Shown one piece after another: positions 24,750-31,374 of a DNA stretch of 64,000 nucleotides. The DNA comes from an uncultured Dietzia sp. Its GTDB lineage: Bacteria; Actinomycetota; Actinomycetes; Mycobacteriales; Mycobacteriaceae. The stretch lies in NCBI RefSeq assembly GCF_937873725.1, contig NZ_CALMYY010000011.1, positions 1-64,000 of the forward strand. Reading direction: 5' to 3'. Below the pieces are notes generated by a model. It saw only the letters and a program-made list of their open reading frames with translations. It made no database searches and had not been told where the DNA came from. The position numbers were made by a program, and so were the translations under genes. Every line of letters starts with the position of its first letter. Within the stretch, counting starts at the first letter, position 1.

Positions 24750-25337
24750 GTGACGCAGCTGTCGTTCTTCGCCGCGGACGAGCACGTCCCCGACCCGACG
24801 GACCTCGAGGGCGCCCTCGCCGCCCGCGGTCAGTCCACCCTCGCGGGCGACCTCGCGCAGGTGTCCGTGGTGCTGGACTCCGCCTGGCGCGCGGACGCGC
24901 TGATGACGCTCCTGGGCGAGGGGAGTCTCGACCCGGTCCGGTCCGGGACCGGACCGGACGGCCGGTGCACGGTGTCCACCGCGCGGTGCGCGGAGCTGGC
25001 CCCGGTGGTGCGGCGGTGGCGACGAGGCGCTGTCACCGCCGTGCCGGAGGGGTGGATTCCGACGGCCGGCGCCCTGCGGGTCTGGGTCCTCACCGCCGGC
25101 ACGATCACGGACAGCGGAGCCGTCGACCTGGGGATCGACGCGGGCGTCGAGCACCACGCCCCCCGGCGCGCGGCTCTGGGCGAGGCACTGGCGAGGGCCG
25201 GGATCCGCTCGACGTACGTCGGGCCGCGGGGTGGCGGTCCGCTGCTGCGGCTGGGGACGGCCCGCGCCCGGTCGCGGCTGGCGGAGGCGATCGGAGCGGC
25301 CCCCGTCGGGGTGCCCCCGGCGGCGTGGCCGGGCTAG
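24750..25337 (+). CDS. conserved actinobacterial protein of unknown function (Rv3647c-like)
   Basis: A 195-residue protein lying between cspA and the NRDE gene, as Rv3647c lies beside cspA and topA in M. tuberculosis. It begins MTQLSFFAADEHVPDPTDLE and contains LAGDLAQVSVVLDSAWRADA and a conserved RGAVTAVPEGW segment; no catalytic motif or membrane helix is evident. I do not recognise a function. GTG at 24750 was preferred over GTG 24720 because TAGGCT precedes it by 7 nt, and homologues start with this TQLSFF stretch. Confidence 0.75.
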   Translation: MTQLSFFAADEHVPDPTDLEGALAARGQSTLAGDLAQVSVVLDSAWRADALMTLLGEGSLDPVRSGTGPDGRCTVSTARCAELAPVVRRWRRGAVTAVPEGWIPTAGALRVWVLTAGTITDSGAVDLGIDAGVEHHAPRRAALGEALARAGIRSTYVGPRGGGPLLRLGTARARSRLAEAIGAAPVGVPPAAWPG

Positions 25338-25386
25338 GACCACCTGGTGTTGCGCCGGATCGGCCGGTGCGGAAGTCTTCGGTGAC

Positions 25387-26172
25387 ATGTGCATGCTCGT
25401 GGTCGCCCGCCGGGTCCACCCGCGCTACCCGCTCATCGTGGTGGCCAACCGGGACGAGGTCCTCGACCGGCCCACCGAAGCGCTGCACGACTGGGCGGGC
25501 GACGGGGGGAGCGCGGCGGGGATCGTCGCCGGCCGCGACGAGACAGCAGGGGGCACCTGGCTCTCCCTCGCCCCGGGTGGGAGGTTCGCGGCCGTGACGA
25601 ACGTGCGCGAGGGCGGCCCCGCCCGTCCGGCCCCTGCCTCGCGCGGCGAGTTGCCGGTCGAGGCGCTGACCGGGCCGGTGCCCGCCTCCGAGTTCGCCCG
25701 GCACGTCGTCGACGATCTGGACCGGTACGGTCCCGTCAACCTCCTCGCCGGGGACCTGGACGAGTTGTGGTGGGCGTCCAACCGCTCGACGCGGGGGCCG
25801 ATGCGCCTGGGGACCGGGGTCCACGGCCTGTCCAACGCCGCGTTGGACACCCCGTGGCCCAAGGTGGCGGGGGCGGTGCAGGACGTGCGGGCGCTCATCG
25901 GCGCGGAGAGGATCTCGGGTCCGGACTGGTCGGGCCCCCTGCTCGACCTGCTCGCCGACCGACGCAGGGCCCCGGTGCGGCACCTGCCCCGCACGGGCGT
26001 GCCCCTGCGCCACGAGTGGATGCTCTCCTCGCGGTTCGTCCGGATCGGCCGCTGGTACGGCACCCGCTCGACGACGGCCGTGCGCATGGACCACCACGGC
26101 ACGATCGACGTGGTCGAGCGAACCTGGGATGCCCGCGGACGCGTCACGGGGACGGTCACCGCCCGGATCTGA
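25387..26172 (+). CDS. NRDE-family (TANGO2-like) protein
   Basis: A 261-residue protein starting MCMLVVARR with the family motif VVANRDE at residues ~18-24. The NRDE/TANGO2 family has an Ntn-hydrolase-like layout in which Cys2 after the initiator could act as N-terminal nucleophile. Further conserved blocks are GGTWLSLAPGGRFAAVTNVR and LSNAALDTPWPK. The cellular role is unclear; eukaryotic TANGO2 is linked to haem and lipid handling. ATG at 25387. It converges with korB, separated by a 15-bp tandem repeat. Confidence 0.85.
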   Translation: MCMLVVARRVHPRYPLIVVANRDEVLDRPTEALHDWAGDGGSAAGIVAGRDETAGGTWLSLAPGGRFAAVTNVREGGPARPAPASRGELPVEALTGPVPASEFARHVVDDLDRYGPVNLLAGDLDELWWASNRSTRGPMRLGTGVHGLSNAALDTPWPKVAGAVQDVRALIGAERISGPDWSGPLLDLLADRRRAPVRHLPRTGVPLRHEWMLSSRFVRIGRWYGTRSTTAVRMDHHGTIDVVERTWDARGRVTGTVTARI

Positions 26173-26193
26173 GGCGGTGACCGCCCGCTTTGT

Positions 26194-26238
26194 CAGGTCG
26201 GACGCGGTCAGGTCGGACGCGGGCAGGTCGGACGCGGC
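26194..26238 (+). repeat. 15-bp tandem repeat, three copies
   Basis: The unit caggtcggacgcgg plus one variable base (T, G, C) occurs at 26194-26208, 26209-26223 and 26224-26238 in the gap between the convergent NRDE and korB genes. Confidence 0.9.
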
Positions 26239-26243
26239 TCGGT

Positions 26244-27323
26244 CTAGCCGACGGTCCAGGTGTTGCCGCCGTCGAGCAGGGCCTGCAGGTCCGAGGGTGC
26301 GGTCTGCTTGGCGGTGGCGACCTGGGCGCGGGCCTGGTCGTCGTAGGTCTCGCGGCGGACCTGGCGGATGATGCCGGTGACGGTGTACTGCAGGTCCTGG
26401 CTGGACAGGTTGGCCAGCGCGTGGGCGTAGGTGGGGTCCTCGGCGTGGGCGTCGTGGACCACGATGTCGGCCTGGTCGACCTCGGCGGTGGCGGCGACGG
26501 CGAGCGAGAATCCGGACCGCACGACGCAGTGCTGGCCGTCGTCGCCGAAGACGATCTTCTCGCCGTGGCGCACGGTGATGAGGTGGTCGCCGGCGTCCTC
26601 CTTGCGCAGGAGGTCGAAGGAGCCGTCGTTGAAGATGGGGCAGTCCTGGAGGATCTCCACGAAGCTGGTGCCGCGGTGGCGGGCGGCGGCCTCGAGGACC
26701 TCGGTCAGACCCTTGCGGTCCGAGTCCAGGGCGCGGGCGACGAAGGTGCCCTGGGCGCCGATCGCCAGCGACAGGGTGTTGAACGGGAAGTCCAGGGAGC
26801 CCATGGGGCTGGACTTGGTGACCTTGCCCGGCTCGGAGGTGGGGGAGTACTGGCCCTTGGTCAGCCCGTAGATCCGGTTGTTGAACATGAGGATGTTGAG
26901 GTTGACGTTGCGGCGCAGGGTGTGGATGAGGTGGTTGCCACCGATGGACATGGCGTCGCCGTCGCCGGTGACCACCCACACGGACTGGTCGGGGCGGGTG
27001 GTGGCCAGGCCGGTCGCGATGGCCGGGGCTCGGCCGTGGATCGAGTGCATCCCGTAGGTCTCGAGGTAGTACGGGAAGCGGCTCGAGCAGCCGATGCCGG
27101 AGATGAAGGTGATGTTCTCCCGCTTGAGGCCGAGCTTGGGCAGCAGGGCGCGGATGGTGGCCAGGATGACGTAGTCGCCGCAGCCCGGGCACCAGCGCAC
27201 CTCCTGGTCGGAGGTGTAGTCCTTGGGCTTCTGCGGCGCCGAGCCCTCCGGGGCCTTGGGTACCGAGGCCAACGCGTCCAGCGGCAGCGCGGTGCCGACG
27301 AGTCCGGGTTCGGTGGTGGTCAT
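26244..27323 (-). CDS. korB: 2-oxoglutarate:ferredoxin oxidoreductase beta subunit
   Basis: A 359-residue thiamine-diphosphate subunit of a CoA-dependent 2-oxoacid:ferredoxin oxidoreductase (KorB, Rv2454c type). Cysteines for the [4Fe-4S] cluster are in RWCPGCGDYV and GIGCSSRFPYY; the ThDP/Mg motif is VTGDGDAMSIGGNH followed by NNRIYGLTKGQ. With KorA it oxidises 2-oxoglutarate to succinyl-CoA, reducing ferredoxin. ATG at 27323 is preceded by GAGAGG. It lies 25 bp after korA and is certainly co-transcribed. In M. tuberculosis korAB is not in this neighbourhood, so the locus has been rearranged. Confidence 0.93.
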   Translation of the reverse strand: MTTTEPGLVGTALPLDALASVPKAPEGSAPQKPKDYTSDQEVRWCPGCGDYVILATIRALLPKLGLKRENITFISGIGCSSRFPYYLETYGMHSIHGRAPAIATGLATTRPDQSVWVVTGDGDAMSIGGNHLIHTLRRNVNLNILMFNNRIYGLTKGQYSPTSEPGKVTKSSPMGSLDFPFNTLSLAIGAQGTFVARALDSDRKGLTEVLEAAARHRGTSFVEILQDCPIFNDGSFDLLRKEDAGDHLITVRHGEKIVFGDDGQHCVVRSGFSLAVAATAEVDQADIVVHDAHAEDPTYAHALANLSSQDLQYTVTGIIRQVRRETYDDQARAQVATAKQTAPSDLQALLDGGNTWTVG

Positions 27324-27348
27324 GGGGATCCTCTCCTCGCTCGACAGG

Positions 27349-29337
27349 TCAGCGGGTTCGGTTGGCGGTGGTGGTGCCGGTGGCGGTGTGGCCGATCCGC
27401 CGGTTGCGGGCCGCGGGCTCGCCGGTGGTGGTGACGACCCCGTCCAGCGCGAGGCGGTACTTGTCGTGCTCGGTGTGGGTGAGCCGGCCCGCGAACTCGG
27501 CCTCGATGGCGGTCTGCAACTCCTCCGCGGAGAACGCCATCCCGTGCACCTTGGTGATGGGCTGGATCTGGGCGGGGAAGCGGGCCTTGAGCAGCATCGC
27601 GAGCTGGCCCAGGTTCATCTCCGGCACCAGCACCCGGCGGTACTTCGCGAGCACCTCACCGATGTTGTGGGGAAGCGGATTGAGGTGGCGGACGTGCGCC
27701 CGGGCCACGCGGTGGCCGTTGGCGCGGGCGCGGCGGACCGCCTCGCCGATGGGGCCGTACGAGGAGCCCCATCCCACCACGAGCACCTCGGCGTCCCCGG
27801 TCGGGTCGTCCACCTCGAGGTCGGGGACCTCGATGAGCGCGATCTTCAGGGCCCTGGTCCGGGTCATGAGGTCGTGGTTCTCGGCCGTGTAGGAGATGTT
27901 GCCGGTGCCGTTGGCCTTCTCCAGGCCGCCGATGCGGTGCTCGAGACCGGGCTGCCCGGGGATCGCCCAGTCGCGGGCCAGGGTCTCCGGGTCGCGGGCG
28001 TAGGGCAGGTACGTCCCGGCCGCCTCGGCGCCCTCCCCGGGCGGGGTGGCGAGGTTCTTCTCGATCGCCGGGAGGGCGGCCACCTCGGGCAGCAGCCACG
28101 GTTCGGAGCCGTTGGCGATCGCGCCGTCGGACAGCACGATCACCGGCGTGCGGTAGGTCACCGCGATGCGCGCGGCCTCGCGGGCGATCTCGAAGCAGTC
28201 GGCGGGCGACTGCGGGGCGATCACCGCGACCGGCGACTCGCCGTTGCGGCCGAACAGGGCCTGCAGGAGGTCCGACTGCTCGGTCTTGGTGGGCAGACCG
28301 GTGGACGGGCCGCCGCGCTGGACGTCGATGATCACCAGCGGCAGCTCGGTCATCACGGCCAGGCCGATCGCCTCGGACTTGAGCGCGAGGCCGGGACCGG
28401 ACGTGGAGGTGACGCCCAGCGCCCCGCCGTAGGACGCGCCGAGGGCGGCGCCGATGCCGGCGATCTCGTCCTCGGCCTGGAAGGTGGTCACGTCGAACTG
28501 CTTGAGCTTGCTCAGCTCGTGCAGGATGTCCGAGGCGGGCGTGATGGGGTAGGTGCCCAGGAAGACCGGCATCTCGGCGGAGCGGCCGGCCGTGACCAGG
28601 CCGTAGGCCATCGCGGTGTTGCCGGTGATCTGGCGGTAACGCCCCTGCGGCAGCTGGGCCGGCTGGATCTCGTACTCGGAGGCGAACGCCTCGGTGGTCT
28701 CGCCGTAGTTCCAGCCCGCGCGCAGGGCGAGGATGTTGGCCTCGAGGATGGCGGGCTTCTTGCCGAACTTGTCGGCGAGGAACTTCTCGATCGAGTCGAC
28801 CGTGCGGCCGTACATCCAGGTGAGCAGCCCGAGCGCGAACATGTTCTTGCAGCGCTCGGCGTCCTTCTTGCCGATGTCCACCGACTCGACCGCGCCGATG
28901 GTCAGCGTGCCCATGGCCACCTCGTGCACCTGGAACGCCTCGAAGGCGGGGGAGCCGAGGGGGCTGGACTCGTAGCCGACCTTGGTGAGGTTGCGCTTGG
29001 TGAACTCGTCGGAGTTGACGATGAGGATGCCGCCGGAGGGCAGGTCGTCGATGTTGGCCTTGAGCGCCGCGGGGTTCATCGCCACCAGCACGTCGGGGCG
29101 GTCCCCGGCGGTGAGGATGTCGTAGTCCGCGATCTGGATCTGGAAACTGGAGACGCCGTGGATCGTGCCCTGTGGGGCGCGGATCTCCGCGGGGTAGTTG
29201 GGCTGGGTCGCCAGGTCGTTGCCGAAGGCCGCGGCCTCCGAGGTGAACTGGTCGCCGGCGAGCTGCATGCCGTCGCCCGAGTCGCCCGCGATGCGGATGA
29301 CCACCTTGTCCAGCTTGGTCTTGGACACATTGCCCAC
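27349..29337 (-). CDS. korA: 2-oxoglutarate:ferredoxin oxidoreductase alpha subunit
   Basis: A 662-residue fused gamma-alpha subunit. The N-terminal gamma domain carries RIAGDSGDGMQLAGDQFTSE; the alpha domain contains GTYPITPASDILHELSK, TFQAEDEIAGIGAALGASYG and the CoA-side GPGLALKSEAIGLAVMTELP. GTG at 29337 was chosen because GGAGG lies 9 nt upstream; a longer open frame reaches far into the divergent hydrolase gene and is a shadow. Upstream are an AAC-N2-GTT lipid-regulator-like palindrome and a TetR-type palindrome. With korB it forms a two-gene operon that lets the cell run an oxidant-linked TCA step. Confidence 0.93.
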   Translation of the reverse strand: MGNVSKTKLDKVVIRIAGDSGDGMQLAGDQFTSEAAAFGNDLATQPNYPAEIRAPQGTIHGVSSFQIQIADYDILTAGDRPDVLVAMNPAALKANIDDLPSGGILIVNSDEFTKRNLTKVGYESSPLGSPAFEAFQVHEVAMGTLTIGAVESVDIGKKDAERCKNMFALGLLTWMYGRTVDSIEKFLADKFGKKPAILEANILALRAGWNYGETTEAFASEYEIQPAQLPQGRYRQITGNTAMAYGLVTAGRSAEMPVFLGTYPITPASDILHELSKLKQFDVTTFQAEDEIAGIGAALGASYGGALGVTSTSGPGLALKSEAIGLAVMTELPLVIIDVQRGGPSTGLPTKTEQSDLLQALFGRNGESPVAVIAPQSPADCFEIAREAARIAVTYRTPVIVLSDGAIANGSEPWLLPEVAALPAIEKNLATPPGEGAEAAGTYLPYARDPETLARDWAIPGQPGLEHRIGGLEKANGTGNISYTAENHDLMTRTRALKIALIEVPDLEVDDPTGDAEVLVVGWGSSYGPIGEAVRRARANGHRVARAHVRHLNPLPHNIGEVLAKYRRVLVPEMNLGQLAMLLKARFPAQIQPITKVHGMAFSAEELQTAIEAEFAGRLTHTEHDKYRLALDGVVTTTGEPAARNRRIGHTATGTTTANRTR

Positions 29338-29450
29338 CGCTGCTGACCTCCAGTACGTCGAGATGAGTCGGGCTCGTCGGGGTTCCCGTACGGCCACCGA
29401 CGGTACGCCGGTTTCGGCGACGCCTCGGGCCACGAACGAATCCCAAAAAC

Positions 29451-29464
29451 TGTAACACGTTCCA
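29451..29464. promoter_or_regulatory. KstR-like operator TGTAACACGTTCCA
   Basis: It matches the tnnAACnnGTTnnA consensus described for the TetR-type steroid regulator KstR and related acyl-CoA-responsive repressors. It lies 114-127 bp upstream of korA and 117-130 bp before the divergent hydrolase gene. Confidence 0.45.
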
Positions 29465-29491
29465 GTCCCTGACCGTGGCCTCCCCGCCAAC

Positions 29492-29511
29492 CATAGACCG
29501 GTCTGTCTATG
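29492..29511. promoter_or_regulatory. TetR-type palindrome between korA and the secreted hydrolase
   Basis: catagac (29492-29498) and gtctatg (29505-29511) are perfect inverted repeats around cggtct, and the centre agaccggtct is itself a 10-bp palindrome. This is typical of a TetR-family operator. It is 70 bp upstream of the hydrolase start. Confidence 0.5.
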
Positions 29512-29580
29512 CCCACCAGTCGGGCCGGTGGTGGACGGATACTCCCGCGACAGAGCTGCAAAGATGAAAAACTCGCCACC

Positions 29581-31239
29581 ATGCCCCCTCTCCTGCGCTG
29601 CGCGGTGGCCACCGCGACCGCGGCCCTCGTCGTCGTCCTTCCCCCCGTCGCCTCGACCGTCCCCGTCCCCACACCCACCCCGGCCGGGGTGGACACGCTG
29701 GCGTGGAGCCCGTGCCCGGCGGACTCGCCCGCCGACATCGTCCACGGCCTGCCCCGCGCCGACGTCCTGTGCGCCTCGGTCCCGGTCCCCGTCGACCATT
29801 CCGCCCCCGGCGGCCGCACGGTGGGGATCGAGGTCCGCAAGATCACCGCCACGGGTGCCCGCGAGGGGACGGTGTTCTCCAACCCGGGCGGGCCGGGAGC
29901 CGACGCCCGGGACCTCTGGTACACCGCACTCGACAGGGAGGACGACTCGGCCATCGACGAGATCCGGCGCACCAACGACCTGGTGATCGTGCAGCCCCGC
30001 GGCCTGGAGGGCGCCGGTGCGCTCGAGTGCCTGCCCGAGCCGGGGGATGAGGAAGGCAGTCTGACGCCTGCCGACCTGAACAAGCTGGCCAAGCTGTGCA
30101 TGGACACCGACCCCGAGTTCGTGCGCTCCATCACCACCGAGAACGTGGTGCGCGACCACGAGCTGGTGCGGCAGGCCATGGGGCTGGAGCGCATCTCCTT
30201 CCTCGGCTACTCCTACGGCACGGCGCTCGGGATGATGTACCAGACGCTGTTCCCGCAGAGCATCGAGCGGATGGTGCTGGACTCCTCGGTCGGCCCCTCC
30301 GACGCCTGGTGGTACGAACTCCACCAGCGGCAGGCGGAGAACCGGTACCAGGCCCGCAACTACGTCCTGGCCTGGATCGCGGAGCACGACGACACCTTCC
30401 GGCTCGGCGACACCCCGCTCAAGGTCTACCGACAGATCCGCGAGCTCGACCTGGCGGCCGGGGCCGCCGCGACCCGGTTCCTGCCGCCCCCCGCCCAGCC
30501 GGGCGACGACGCGCCGGGTTCGGTGGACATGCTCAACAGCGGTTCGGTGCGGGCGGAGAACGCGGCGCTGGCCTCCACCGGCGCCTTCGACCAGACCCCG
30601 GACGGCGCCGCGGCGTATTTCCGGGTCCTCGACATTTACAGCCGGTCGCCGGACACCTGGCCGGACATCGCGTGGGTGATCTCGGAGACGATCCACGGCG
30701 CAGCGCAGGACGAGACGGTGCAGGAGGAGACCACGCCGGAGGAGCTCGAGGACCGGCTCGAGGAGGAGACGGACCGGCCCGCGGTCACCTCCGATCAGGC
30801 CACCTATCTGAAGATCCTCAACTGCAACGAGACCGCGCCGCCCCGGTCCAACCCGTTGGCGCCGGCGTTGATCGGCAGCAGTGACTCCGTGGGCAGTACG
30901 AGCGAGGACGTCTGGGCGCTCACCGAGCAGACCGAGTACTGCCTCTACCCGCCCTCGACGGTCCCGCCGCGCATCGAGGCGAACGAGATGGGCGCGCCGC
31001 CGCTGATCCTCCAGTCCGATCACGACCCCAACACCCCCGGCCTCTTCGGCCCGCGCACCGCCCAGGCCACCGGCGGCACGCTCGTGCGGATCCGCGGGAC
31101 CGTGCACTGCCACTTCGACACCGGCAACCGGGCGGTCGACGACCTGGTGCTGGAGTACCTGCGCACCGGGCAGGCTCCGTCCGGCCTGTACCTCGACACC
31201 CCGCGCCCCTCACCCGGCCCGCCACCGGTCCCCCGGTAG
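29581..31239 (+). CDS. secreted alpha/beta hydrolase (tripeptidyl-aminopeptidase-like)
   Basis: A 552-residue exported enzyme. Residues 1-27 form a signal peptide (LLRCAVATATAALVVVLPPVAS). The catalytic serine is Ser211 in FLGYSYGTALG, the acid is in LQSDHDPNTP near residue 480, and the histidine is in GTVHCHFDTGN near 509. NPGGPGADAR is the oxyanion loop typical of SlpD/SlpE-like TAP-family peptidases of actinobacteria. A large cap domain contains an acidic coiled stretch (TPEELEDRLEEETDRP). ATG at 29581 gives the signal peptide directly; longer frames begin in the operator region. It probably cleaves N-terminal tripeptides or peptidoglycan-linked peptides outside the membrane; the substrate is unproven. 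Confidence 0.85.
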   Translation: MPPLLRCAVATATAALVVVLPPVASTVPVPTPTPAGVDTLAWSPCPADSPADIVHGLPRADVLCASVPVPVDHSAPGGRTVGIEVRKITATGAREGTVFSNPGGPGADARDLWYTALDREDDSAIDEIRRTNDLVIVQPRGLEGAGALECLPEPGDEEGSLTPADLNKLAKLCMDTDPEFVRSITTENVVRDHELVRQAMGLERISFLGYSYGTALGMMYQTLFPQSIERMVLDSSVGPSDAWWYELHQRQAENRYQARNYVLAWIAEHDDTFRLGDTPLKVYRQIRELDLAAGAAATRFLPPPAQPGDDAPGSVDMLNSGSVRAENAALASTGAFDQTPDGAAAYFRVLDIYSRSPDTWPDIAWVISETIHGAAQDETVQEETTPEELEDRLEEETDRPAVTSDQATYLKILNCNETAPPRSNPLAPALIGSSDSVGSTSEDVWALTEQTEYCLYPPSTVPPRIEANEMGAPPLILQSDHDPNTPGLFGPRTAQATGGTLVRIRGTVHCHFDTGNRAVDDLVLEYLRTGQAPSGLYLDTPRPSPGPPPVPR

Positions 31240-31374
31240 GGCACCGGGCTCGTCCGGGGGCAAAGGCCTGGTATGAATCTTTATGGGTGAGGCCCCGGGA
31301 CGCGTACCGTAACCCGGACCGGAGGTCGGTGACGTCGTGTCGCCGTCGGATCAGCGCAGGTTGGGAGCAGTTCA

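Noticed and set aside
27349-31113. 1254-residue frame on the minus strand covering korA and the secreted hydrolase
   Set aside because: Only the first 663 codons before 29337 resemble KorA; the rest is the antisense of the hydrolase gene.
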